Virus record (IMG/VR): IMGVR_UViG_3300028365_000002
Coordinates: 1-64,000 of that record
Direction: 5' to 3' (one strand)
DNA from: a virus
DNA length: 64,000 bases
The stretch's first letter is position 1. Every line of letters starts with the position of its first letter. Below the pieces are notes generated by a model. It ran no database searches. It was not told the origin of the DNA and saw only the letters and a program-made list of their open reading frames with translations. This document shows, piece after piece, positions 42,901 through 55,400 of this stretch. A program made the translations under genes and the position numbers.

Positions 42901-43425
42901 TACGGTAGCGAAATTAACAAGGTTAAAAGTATCAGTGACGAAATAATATATCAACCAGTAAAATACAGAGTTTTATTTGGAAATAAAAGTGAACCTATTA
43001 TGCAGGCAGTATTTAAAATTGTAAAGAATTCAACAAGAGTTGTCAACGACAATGACTTAAAGTCTCGTGTTATAAGTGCAATTAATAATTTCTTTGCACT
43101 CGACAACTGGGACTTTGGAGAAACATTTTATTGGAGTGAATTAAGCGCCTTTATCATGAAAGATTTATCACCAGACCTGAGCAGCATTGTAATAGTGCCA
43201 CGAGATGCATCAAGCTCGTTTGGAAGTCTGTTTGAAATTAAATTAGAATCAGATGAAATTTTTATAAGCAGTGCAATTGTTGACGATGTTGAGGTTATCA
43301 CTTCGATCACAGCAGAACGCCTAAAATCAGAAGGAGCAGTAGTAACCTCTGCTTCTAAAACAAATACTGGTATACAAAGTGCAACTGGCACCATATTACC
43401 TAATACCGGAGGCTTTATTTACTAA
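39991..43425 (+). CDS. gp6: Baseplate wedge protein gp6
   Basis: 1144 residues against 660 in T4. The N-terminal gp6 signature is clear: YADFKSYDFDNLRRTMIEYL (~25-44), YIESSEYLALIDMIAFLGQN, SFRIDLNARENFIELAERKE and ESVLRLANLLSYNATRNRPA (~95-115). A later J-like core has DRVSLVFADGIFGDLPKGQF and APSTYYTQNRLITAEDYNV. The C-terminal ~150 (FKIVKNSTRVVNDNDLKSRV, FALDNWDFGETFYWSELSAF) is the wedge-dimer region. The middle ~400 residues are extra relative to T4. gp6 forms the inner ring of the baseplate. The stop overlaps the next ATG by 1 bp (TAATG). Confidence 0.95.
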   Translation: MSSTDRQNRLLLAEDWKTIYQSFKYADFKSYDFDNLRRTMIEYLRENYPEDFNDYIESSEYLALIDMIAFLGQNISFRIDLNARENFIELAERKESVLRLANLLSYNATRNRPAQGLLKFTSVRTTEQVIDSNGFNLSNRSVVWNDTTNPDWFEQFTKILNAGLPVQNTFGTPVKSDSVAGVATEQYRLNNISNNVSVFTFSKPVNSRTLDFEIVSTGIVNGEIAEEAPLPGSQFSFLYRDNGQGPGSNTTGFFAQFRQGTLQRGDFNIDSAVPNQKVDIDAENINQTDVWLYKLDSNGREGKLWDKVDAVEGNNVVFNSLNKKIRSIYSVLTRTGDRVSLVFADGIFGDLPKGQFRSYYRISSNSDYTILPPNMTNVTVRIPYLSNANKPETLTVTLDLKVAVNNAVSTETIDSIKANAPSTYYTQNRLITAEDYNVGPLGISQDIIKVKAVNRTASGISRNYDILDATGKYSNTNLFGTDGVLYKENIESKTTFKFRTRTDIESEVENTITNILQNKNVKNFYLTKYFNQNYNESNLSWNSITSSTNRSTGLINDDNGIIYAIGAFTEGPLRFFEPGAMVKFIPPVGSAFLNEKLTTDLTAPGTKSYMWSKVISVSANGTEILNSGLGPIVFNDVIPDRSILNEIKPKFVRDLTDNVKLQIIDNAFAYRTFGLRYDRNNRAWAVVTQENLNIVQDFNLGLAGDTSGQQLDSSWIVLFETNGTTYDVTYRNTRYIFESDTEVRFYFDSAKKIYDSKTGKIIRDKISILSINTDINTAPGTTAFTRDFEWEVSGEYRDAGGYVDSKKIEVTFFDSDDDGVVDDPDIFEQIVNLNNYIFTKKVVINNNQFEVYVNSSDENIVTVSNSSLVNTQAIGNPIYYIAADNIFRQLNSQTRLLTTLFDYKSYTGREALKFQYNHATDENTRIDPSSTNIIDTYILTRQYDTIFRQYLNNIVTDRPMPPSSDQLFRSYGSEINKVKSISDEIIYQPVKYRVLFGNKSEPIMQAVFKIVKNSTRVVNDNDLKSRVISAINNFFALDNWDFGETFYWSELSAFIMKDLSPDLSSIVIVPRDASSSFGSLFEIKLESDEIFISSAIVDDVEVITSITAERLKSEGAVVTSASKTNTGIQSATGTILPNTGGFIY

Positions 43426-46400
43426 TGGCATACAACAAAGACCAAGAAGACTTTTCATTGCCAGTTGGCAACCGTGTTGACCAAAGTGCTAGCAACTTCT
43501 TACCAAAATATTTTAGAACAGATACCAATAAAAAGTTTATAAACAGCACAATTGATCAAATGATCAATCCTGGAGTAGTTGAAAAAATTGATGCTTATGC
43601 AGGACATCGATATGCAAAAGCTACAAAACCTACTGACAACTTTTTGCAAGACTTTACTGCTAACAGAGAAAATTATCAGTTTGAACCAGTTGCAGTTTAC
43701 AAAGACGAACTTCAAAATGTTGGATTCTTAAAGAACTACAATGACTATATTGCTCAGTTAAAAAACTTCAAAGGCACAGTTGATAACCACAGTTTGATTA
43801 ACAGTCAGGAATTTTATGCCTGGAACCCACACATTGATTGGGATAAGTTTGTAAATTTCCGCGAATATTATTGGCTACCTACTGGCCCTGTGCCCGTTGC
43901 AATTGCAGGACAATCCGACAAAGTTGTTAGCACGTATACCGTTACGTTGGCAGACGACGGCGACAATTTTGCCTACGTATTTACTCCAAACGGGTTTACT
44001 AGAAATCCAAATTTAAAGTTGTACAGAGGTCAAACGTACCGTTTTGAAATCAACACTCCTGGTCATCCAATTGCTATTGCAGTATTAAGAAACTTCACAG
44101 ACAACGACTTAACCAGCGACACTGACTTTACCAACACAAGTACCCTTTACACCGACGGCGTAACTTCGGATACTGATTATGTTGAGACCGGTATCATTGA
44201 GTTTACTGTTTCAATGACTGCACCCGACACTCTTTATTACATAAGCCAAAACGATATTAATACTAGCGGCGTATTTTCGATGTTTGGTATTGAAGACAAT
44301 ACCAAAATTGATGTTTCTGCAGAAATTATAGGTAAAAAAACTTACAAGACCAGTACAAATGTTGAACTAAGTAATGGAATGAAGGTGTACTTCCAGGGAA
44401 CTGTAACTCCTGAAAAATATGCCGCTGGCAATTGGTATGTTGAGGGCGTTGGCTCAGAAATATGTTTGGTGTCCGAATCTGATCTCGAAGTTCCGTCGAT
44501 CTTTACAAGTAATTTTCAAGTACCGTTTGACGATCCGGAAATTGGATTTGACCAATACCCATTTGACGACGCAACAAGTTATCCTGGAACCAAAGATTAT
44601 ATTACTATCAATCGCGCCAGCGCTGACAGAAACCCCTGGACACGATACAACAGATGGTTCCACAGAAACGTTGTCGAAACTTGCTTATTATGCAACAACT
44701 TGCCTGTGGATATAAACGAAGCTGCAAGAGCACGCCGGCCAATTATTGAATTCGAAGCTGGTTTAAAGTTAATCAATCATGGTACAAAAGCAAAATTAAA
44801 TGTTGACCTTGTTGACACATTTACAACCGATGTGTTTTCGACTATTGAAGGAAGTGTTGGCTATTATATTGACAACGTTAACCTAGTTGACGGCCATCGC
44901 ATTTTGTTTACAGCAGACAACGACAGTACTGTGAATGGAAAAATTTACGAAGTCAACTTTATTTTACACAACGGTACAAAACAAATTAGTTTAATAGAAA
45001 TTAACGAAACAACTCCAAAAATTAATGAAGTTGTGCTAGTGTTGTCCGGAGTTGACCACAGAGGAAAAATGTTTTACTTTGACGGAGAAAAGTGGTTCTT
45101 GTCACAAGAAAAAACAGGTGTAAATCAATCTCCGTTGTTTGACTTGTATAACAACAATGAAATTAGTTTTACTGACACTATGATTTATCCTGCAAACAGT
45201 TTTGTTGGTAACAAAATTTTTAGCTACAGAATTGGCAATGGCGCCAATGATCCTGAGCTAGGATTCCCACTTACGTATAAAAACATTGCAAACGTCGGAG
45301 ACATAGTTTTTGACTTTAATTTACTCAATGACGACTTTGTTTATCAAGATTCTTTAAATAATCCACTGACACTTTCTACTGATACAGGATATCTTAAAAA
45401 CTACAACAGCACTAACGATAATGCGGTATATCAAAATGCATGGAAAAAGGCTGTAAAAAACAGCCAACAACCGGTTGTTAGGCAGTATAATATTGATACT
45501 CAATTAAATAATTTTGCAGTTGACGTTTTTGACAATAGCGGAACATTAACTGATCTTCGTGTAAGCGTATACGTTAACAGTATTAGAAAGTCCATTGGTA
45601 GTGACTACACAATTGAAAATGAGAGCGGCACAGCAACAGTTGTTTTTGCAGATGACATAACTGTAGACGACCTAGTGTTACTCAAGTGCTACAGTAAAAC
45701 TCCTAAAAACAACAATGGCTTTTACGAAATTCCAATCAATTTTGAGAAAAATCCATTAAATGAAAACATAACAGATTTTACACTAGGTCAGGTCAACGAC
45801 CACCTAGATAGTATTGTAGAAGACATAACAGGATTTTCTGGAATTTTTCCAGGATTTAGTAACCTGCGTGACCTGGGCTCTATTACAGAATATGGTAAAA
45901 AGTTTGTTCAGCACAGCGGCCCTGTAAATCTGGCACTATACCATATAACAGACAAAGACGCAAACATAATCAAGTCCTTGAAATATGCCAGACGGGAATA
46001 TGCTAAATTTAAAAGAACTTTTATCAACGAATCATTAACAACCGGGTTTGACGGAAACATCAAAGATCATGTTGACTTAATTCTGTCAAGAATCTCAAAA
46101 GACAAAAAACCAAACATGCCATTTTTCTTTAGCGACATGATTGGTATTGGTGCAGCAACAAAAACTATTCATACAATTGAATATTCCGGCCCTGCATATT
46201 TTGCACTTTCTAACAATTTTACTCTATCAACATTGTCATCTCTTTCTGTAGGAGTTTACAAGAACTCTATTCAGCTGCTGCACGAAAGAGATTACACATT
46301 TATTAATGGATTTGTTTACATAACCTCCGAGCTAAATGACGGCGATATAGTTGAAATATACGAATATGAATCAACCAACGGATCTTATATTCCACCAACG

Positions 46401-49400
46401 CCAACAAAGTTAGGTCTTTACCCTGCATACCAACCCGCTGTTTACACGGATTCAACTTACGTTAAATCCACATCGGTGATTCGCGGCCACGACGGAAGTC
46501 AAACAATCGCATTCAATGACTACAGAGATGACCTTCTTATAGAATTAGAAACACGTATATACAACAACATTAAATGTAACAACAACAAAGACTTAATTGA
46601 CATCCATGACTTTGTAGGGGGATATGCAAGAGATACTGGATATTCAAAACAGAATATTAATACTGCAATACTTGCAGATTTTGCACAGTGGTTGGAAATT
46701 TCAGGATCAGTTGATTATTCAACTCATGACTTCTGGGACCCGGCTAATACTTTTACATACAACTACTCTAGTACAAATGATCTAGACGGCATTTCACTGG
46801 ACGGCTTTTGGAGAAGCATTTATAAGAAGTATTACGATACAGATTCTCCTCATACTAGCCCGTGGGAAATGTTAGGATTTACTATCATGCCAACATGGTG
46901 GAAAACTGTGTATGGTCCAGCCCCTTACACCAGCAACAACAGAATACTCTGGAACGACCTACAAGAAGGAATTTTCAGAGAACCTAACAAGTCGGTTATA
47001 CGAGATTCTAAATACAAAAGACCTAACTTGATAAAGTTTCTACCAGTAGACGAATTTGGAAGACTTCTGAGTCCACTGGAATCTGGCCTTGCACAAAACT
47101 TTTCTCTTGCTAACAGTAAGTCTAGTTTTAAGTTCGGCGACATGTCCCCTGTTGAAACAGCCTGGAGAAGAACCAGTGAATATCCGTTTAGCCTGATCAC
47201 TGCATGGGCATTACTTCAGCCAACAAAGATAATTGGATTAGGATTTGATTGTAGCAGAACTCAACGAGATATAACCGGAAATATCATCTATACAGATACC
47301 CAAAAAGCAATTAATCTTAGCAGTCTGGTATTGCCAAGTACGTCAACAAATGGCGCTCCTGCACTAACGTCCGGACTGGTTAATTATATTGCAGAATACA
47401 TGGTTACTAAGACTGAAATAAAGTACAATGACTACAAAGAAAAACTACGAAATCTTACCAATCAGCTAGCAGTTAAGCTTGGCGGCTACGGAGACAAGAC
47501 CAAGCTAAAGCTTTTGCTGGACAGCAGAAGTCCGTTAAACAAGACAAGTTTATTTGTTCCAGACGAAAATTACCAAATTGAATTTGTTACCAGCAATGCT
47601 CTTGACATTGTTGTTCTTAGCGGCATAATCGTTGAAAAGACAGAACTAGGATACATTATTTCTGGATACGATAAGGAAGACCCAGTCTTTAACTTCAACA
47701 AGCCTATTGTGCAAAACGCAGATCCTGTAATCACAGTCGGCGGCATATCAGAATCGTTTGTTAACTGGACAGAAAACAAAAGATACACTGGCGGAACAGT
47801 TGTTGAATATTTAGGAAAATATTACAGAACAAAAATAACCCATACTAGCACAACTACTTTTGATTCTGGTAAGTTTGTTGTATTGTCGAATCTTCCTATA
47901 GTCGGCGGCATCAGTGCTAGCTTGCGTAAAACATTTCAAGACACGCTAACAAGTTTTTCATATGGCACACTGTTATCGAGTGTACAAGAAGTTGTTGACT
48001 TTATGTCAGGGTATGAAAATCATCTTATTAATCAAGGCTTTATATTTGATTTCTTTAATCAAGATACATCTGCTGTCGAAGATATGAAACTTTGCATCCA
48101 AGAATTTATGTTTTGGGTAACTCAAAATTGGGACAACGGAACTGTGTTAACAGTTAGCCCTGTCGCAAATAAAGTTTCTTTTGAAAGAGAGTACTTTGTA
48201 GTCGATAATGTACACGACAGCTTCTACGATTATAATCTGCTAACCGGCAACGGAACTCGCATTGGCAAGGAATTTACAAATATATTTAGAAGCAATTCTA
48301 ATGAATTTGGTGTTAAGCCAGTTAATTCCGAGGATGGTATTTTCCTAGTTAAATTACCACTTGTTCAAAAAGAACACATTATACTAGTTGACAACACCAC
48401 TGTTTTCAATGATACTATCTTTGATAAAAAAACAGGATACCGTCAAGAACGTATTAAAGTTGTAGGTTACAGAACTGCTGACTGGACCGGCGGCCTAAAT
48501 GCACCTGGATTTATATACGATAAAGCAAAAGTTACACTTTGGAAAGAGTGGACAGATTATGCAATCGGTGACGTGGTTAAATACAAGGAATTTTTCTATG
48601 CAGCTAATTTAAAGCACACTGCCACAGATTTCTTTGATGCTAACTACTGGAATATTCTTGCAAAAAGGCCCGAGCCAGAACTACTTCCTAACTGGGATTA
48701 TAGAGTAAACCAATTTACAGACTTCTACAGCCTTGATACTGACAACTTTGACAGTGAGCAACAACGCCTTGGGCAACACTTAATTGGTTATCAAAAACGA
48801 GAATATCTTGCTAACATTATTTCAGACAGCGTCAGCCAGTACAAATTTTATCAAGGATTTATTCAGGATAAAGGAACCAAAAATGCACTTACTAAGTTGT
48901 TTGATGCGCTTAGTTCTGCTAACAAAGATAGTCTTGAGTTTTTTGAAGAATGGGCAATTAGAGTAGGACAGTATGGCGCAGTCGAGAATGTATCCGAGGT
49001 TGAATACAATCTCGAAGAAAGCAAGTATCGATTAGAGCCACAATTAATAGAATTAGTAAATAGCATCTCGGCGTCTAGAACTGACCTTGTTTATGAAATT
49101 GCTCCATACCAAACTTACATTAAGCCAAATAATTATGACCATGCTAATTTGTTTACTGAACTATCGGGAACAGAAAATTATACCAAAGACAGCGGATATG
49201 TAAGAGACAAGGATGTATCCTATCTTTCAGTTGGTCGCGATCAAATTCTTAATCTTTCCATTGACAACATATTAATTGGTGAATTTATTTGGGTAAAGGA
49301 CGACAAACAATCCTGGACAGTGTTGCGACATGTTAATTCTAATTACCAAGTTAGTAACATTATTCCTTCGTTGCCAGATAACCTACTGAGAGAACCACAA

Positions 49401-52400
49401 AATAGTAACGGATTCACAGTTTATTTTGATGAGTATGTAGACTTTAAAGAAGACGATATAATTGGAATTACATCTGGAATTGCAGACATCAACGGTTTCT
49501 TCAAAGTAGCATATTCGTCACTTAACGAAGTAGCAATTGTAACAGACGCCGCAGTGTCTATCCCTGCATTTACAGATAGCACAACATTGGCTGTCACAAG
49601 GCTTGTTAACAGACGTTTTAAGGACGCCGACGATGTTAACAAAAATATCACAGATATCACAGTTGACTTAAATGATACAGTCTGGATTGATGATGTAGAG
49701 TTTGGAAAGTGGGGAGTTTACGAAAATAGTAATATTTTCTCATTGCACAACGAGTTAGTAAACCCAACCGGTAGCGAAACCGGATACGCATCAAGTTTCG
49801 CTGCATCGGAATCCAACAGCATACTTGTCATTGGATCTCCAAATCAAGATACTGATCCGGTTACGCGGATTTATAGAAGATTCTCTGAAAATTCTCCAAG
49901 CATATTATTACAGGGAATCACAGCAACTGATGAAATATTATCAAACAGCCTTTATGGGTTTGATGTAGCAATTAGTATAACAGGCGACATTATTGCAGTC
50001 GGTGCACCGGGCGCAACAAGAATTGATGATTCAACAGCCGGACCATCTGCTCAAGGAGCAGTGTTTATATACAGCAGAATACAAGATGCTACATATCGTA
50101 ATACTGCAACTATCTTCAGCCCAGTTCCTGCAGAAAATGAACAATTTGGATATCAGATTGAATTAAAAAGTGACGAGCACGGTGTTACTAAGCTATTTGT
50201 TGGAGCACCTGGCAGCAATGACGATAATGGTAAACTTTATGTATTTGATAATTCAACAACTGATTGGGTTTATAATAATGTTACCATTGATACAGTTAAG
50301 AACTTTGCTGTAAACAAATTAGGCGATGTTGTACTAACTTCGGCGCCAGTTGGCACTACAAAAGAAATGTCTGTTTACAGAAAGCAAGACGACGGAACCT
50401 TTGATAATTCGATAATGCCTGTGATCAGAGAAGAAGATAGCTCTGAAGGATTTGGTTATGCTATTGCAATCAACGATTCGGGCGACCAGATTGCTATTTC
50501 GGCTCCTCGTAACGACGATAACGGTATTGATGCCGGAGCAGTTTATATTTATAATCAGAGTAATACATCTGAATACGTATTATCACAAGTGTTAAATAGC
50601 CCGTTTGATGAAAAGAACGAAGCGTTTGGAACAGGATTAAGCTTTTCGTTAAACAAGCTTGCTATTTCAGGAAAAAACACTGACACACGAATAACAACTT
50701 CTTTTGATAATTTCTTTACGCTAATTAGTGAATACCAATTAGGGTTTGATAATACTAACTCTCCGGTATATTCAACATATGTGTTTGATCAAACTTCTGC
50801 TAGCAACGAGTCTGGCACAACAGTCGACGGCGGTACAACTAGATTTGTAAATATCAAAAAAGACACAGGCAGAATTGCTGTGTTCCAAAAGATAGGACAC
50901 TCTTTCATATTTGGCGAAGATGTAAGCTACGATAGAAATACATTACCAGCTAATATTTCAAACTTTAAACTAGTTGAAAACCATCTCTATATTGGTTTTC
51001 CTAAACTAAAACCAGAGACTTTAAATTCTATTTTTGAAGGAAATCTTGTAAACAACGAGCCAGGCGTTGGAGTCTTTGTTGATCTACGAGCAGATAAAAC
51101 AGCCAATAGTTGGGAACTACTCACAGAAGAATCAGGAAAAGTTGACATTTCAAAAATACAACAATGCTTTGTGTATTCAAAAGATAAAAATGATATTATT
51201 TCAACCTTGGACATAATTGATCCTCGACAAGGAAAGATCGCCGGTCCTGCAGAACAGGAATTAGATTTTAAAACATTTTACGATCCAGCAATTTACTCAA
51301 TAAACACTAACGGAATCAACGGAGCAATTGTAGACGATGCATCTAACTGGACTGAAGATTATGTAGGCAAGCTTTGGTGGAATTTAAATTCAGTAAGTTG
51401 GTATAACCCGTACCAGGGCGATTCGCAATATAGAGCAAACAATTGGAACAAACTCACAGCAGGGTCTTCAGTTGATGTATACGAGTGGGTTGGCAGTAAA
51501 TTACTTCCAACAGAATGGAATGCTATATCCGATACCAACGAAGGTTTTGCACAAGGAGTTAGTGGAATATCTCTTTATGGAAATAGCGTATACAGCTCAA
51601 AAAGAGTTTATGATAGAGTTTCGAGATCTTTTGCACTAAAGTATTTTTACTGGGTTAGAAATAACAGACTGGTTCCTAGCTTGTCTTCGAGAAGACTGAG
51701 CGCAATTGACGTTGCAGGACTTATTAGAGATCCTGCATCATCCGGTTACCGTTTTGTAGCACCTCTTGATACAAATAAATTTGCAATTTACAACTCAAGC
51801 AGCTTGGTCGAAGGATCAAACACTGTATTGCATTACAGCTTCGCAGCAGATCCAGCTCTGCAAACCAATGTGCATAGAGAATACCAGCTAGTTACTGAAG
51901 GCCTTGATACTAGTATAATCAACAACGAAATAGAAACCAAGTGGTTTGACAGTTTAATTGGATACGATCAAAATTCTAATTCTGTTCCTGATCCTGCATT
52001 ACCAATCAAGCAACGCTACGGAGTTCTAAACTTTCCTCGTCAGGGAATGTTTGTTAACAGACTTGAGGCTGTTAAGCAAGTAGTTGAAAGAGTCAATGAA
52101 GTATTAATGGCAAATCAAGTCGTCGACGACACGGATTTTTCCACTTTATTGTCAAAAGACGAGATTCCGGATATTAACAGCGGAGCATACGATACTACTG
52201 TGGACACCGTTGACCAGTTGAAATTTGTTAGCGTTGCTAGAACTGCGAGAGCAGAAATTCTTCCAATTATTGAAAATACTCGTATAGTCGGTGTTAACAT
52301 TGTAAATCCTGGAAGGGGATATACTGTTGCGCCAGAAATAATAATCAGCGACCGGAGCGGCACAGCCGCAACAATTACCGTAACTATTAATAATATTGGA

Positions 52401-55400
52401 CAGATTACCAGCGCTAAAATTAAATCTCAAGGAAACAATTACTCAGATACTGCAACTATATTAGTTAGGAAATTTAGTGTATTAGTTAGTTCAGATGTAG
52501 AAATTGGCAACCGGTGGGCAATCTATTCGTGGGATGTATCAAGCCAATCCTGGACAAGAACTAACAACCAATCGTTTGATACAGCTCGTTACTGGGAATA
52601 TGCAGATTGGTACGCCGGCGGCTACAATTCGCTAACGCCAATTAATATTATTGTTTCTCAAACTTACAAACTGCACGACCTTGATACTAACATTGGAGAT
52701 ACTATTAAAATTGAAAATACTGGCACAGGCGGCTGGACTATTTTAAGAAAAACCAGTAATGTTTCTGGCCAAGATTTCACAGACAATTATGAGACGATAG
52801 GTAGAGAAAACGGCACTATACAATTTTCAACTAAAATTTATGACTACGCTTCTACTGCAAGCGGATTTGATGCAGCTATCTATGATAACTCGTTTTATGA
52901 CAGAGAGCCAGTAACTGAATTGAGAAATCTTTTAATTGCGCTAAGAGACGATTTGTTTGATGCCGACTTAGCAGTTGAGTGGAATAAATTATTCTTTGCA
53001 AGTATGAGATATGCATTCTCAGAGCAATCGAATATTGATTGGGCATTTAAAACAAGCTTTGTTAGAGCAAAGCACAACCTTGGCAAGCTAACTCAAAAAG
53101 TTACATTCCAAAACGACAACTTGGAAAATTACGAAGATTATGTAAATGAAGTAAAGCCTTACAGCACTAAGGTTAGAGAATATATTAGTTCTTATGAATT
53201 TACAGAACCTACCGGGTCCTTGACCACTGACTTTGATTTGCCGCCTGCGTATAATAATGTAACTAAAAACATTGAAACAAGTTCGGCAACGCTCGACGGC
53301 GACACTGTAAGCAATCTTGTGTCGGAATACTTCCAGCCTACGCTCAGTCAGTGGACAGAAAACAATGGCTATGAGATTATCAGAATTGATGTAGCAAATA
53401 GCGGAAATGGTTACAGAGAAACTCCTAGGGTCGAAATTGGTAACAACCGAGGAACAACAGCTTCGGCTTTCTTGAGCAAAGATTCTGTTAAATCTATTGT
53501 AGTCGATAATCCAGGTAAAAAGTATTATTCCACCCCGGTTATTACACTAATTGGTAGTCAAGAAACAGGAAGCACTCCTGCAACTGCTGTTGCAATTATG
53601 GGCAATGGTAATGTGCGGTCGTTTCATATGACTATTAAGTTTGATAGAGTTAGCGGATCATATGTGTTTACTGAGTTGAGTAAAACAGAAAACTTCGAAG
53701 GAAACTCTTCTAGAGAAATATTTAACTTAAAATGGCCAATAAATATCAATACCAACTCGTATAATGTTACAGTTAATGGTATCACCCAGCTTGCAAGTAC
53801 TTTCGAAATAAGCAATAACTTAGACAAATCAAAAGGATATGACAGATATATCGGCCGCATAGATTTTGTAAATCCGCCTGCAATAGATACTTTGATAGAA
53901 ATTCAATATCAAAAAGATATTAATTTACTGGATGCTGCTGACAGAATCAACTTCTTCTATAATCCGTCAACTGGCATGCTGGGCAACGACCTAGCGCAAC
54001 TAATGGATGGCGTCGAATATTCAGGAGTAACAATCGACAGCTTTACATTTGGCATTGACCAAGGATGGGACATTGCAGGATACGGATCATTGCCGTGGGA
54101 CACATTTGATGAAACCAACCAGGATGAAATCTTTGTATTAGACAGTAGCACAACAATATTTGAATTAAGTCAACCCTTGGAAATCGGGGTTGAATACAAC
54201 TTCTATCTAAACGGAACAAGAATTGACGACCCGAACTACGGCACACTAACACCTGTAACAACTGTTGGCGCTGTTATGCAGACAATCACCGGTGACGGGT
54301 TTTCTACTACTATTGTAATCGATGAAGAGCTAGTAACAACAATAGCTGGTGACATTGTAGTCATTAGAAAAAGCACAAGCGATGGTGCAACAATATTTTC
54401 TGGCTACGACACACAACTGTCAGGCGGCAATCTTGGCTACACTACAGCAACTGGCATTGACAGCGGAGAAATTAACATAGACGGCGACGGCTTTGTTACT
54501 CCGACTACTTCAAAGGGCCCAGAGGAACTTGTTCCGGGAGAAATTAGAGATACATTGGACATTCAGGTGTATCACAGACCATCAGACGGTGTTGGTATTA
54601 TCGGAACTGTAAATTACAACATAGACGGATCAAGTGTAGAATTTTCATTACCGGCAATTCCGCAAACCAATGATAGTGTAATTGTTAAATTAGACAATGT
54701 AATTCTCGGCAATGATCTATACACTATTGATTATACAAATCGCAAAATCTACTTTGATGACGGTACACTACAAATTGGTACAAATTTAGCTATCACGACC
54801 ATTGGCACAAACGGAATCAATCTAATTGATACAACTAACTTTTACTCCGACGGAACTACAACAAGTGTTGTAACGTCAGCTGCTTGGAGTGATCAGGTGT
54901 CGGCACTGATTACAGTTAACGGCAATGTACTAACCAGTGGCATTGATTATATATTAGCAGAAACAACAGCAGGTGATGGATTCCCTAACAGAGTAAAAAT
55001 TGAGTTTTCTGTTAGTGCGCTGACAACTGATGACTTTGTTCAATACAGCCTTTACAGTACGTTAATACAAACATACAGTCAGGTAACCATTGACAAAACA
55101 TTTACGGCGAACAACAGCAATGATTATCACAAATTTGACGGAACAATCAACACTGTGCCGTTTAACAACAAGCCTATATCTCATAATATACTTGTAAAAG
55201 TTGGCAACAAGATCTTAAACCCCGGATACAGTGTTGTGTATACAACGACTGATTCACGAGTTTATAACATAGAAGAATGGCAGTTTAGTGATAACTTTAT
55301 AACTGCAAGCGACGTATTTGTGTTTGCAGACCATCAGCAGCTGGATTCTAGTGAATACACTTATGATGCAGTAAATATACGAATTAACTTATTGACAGCT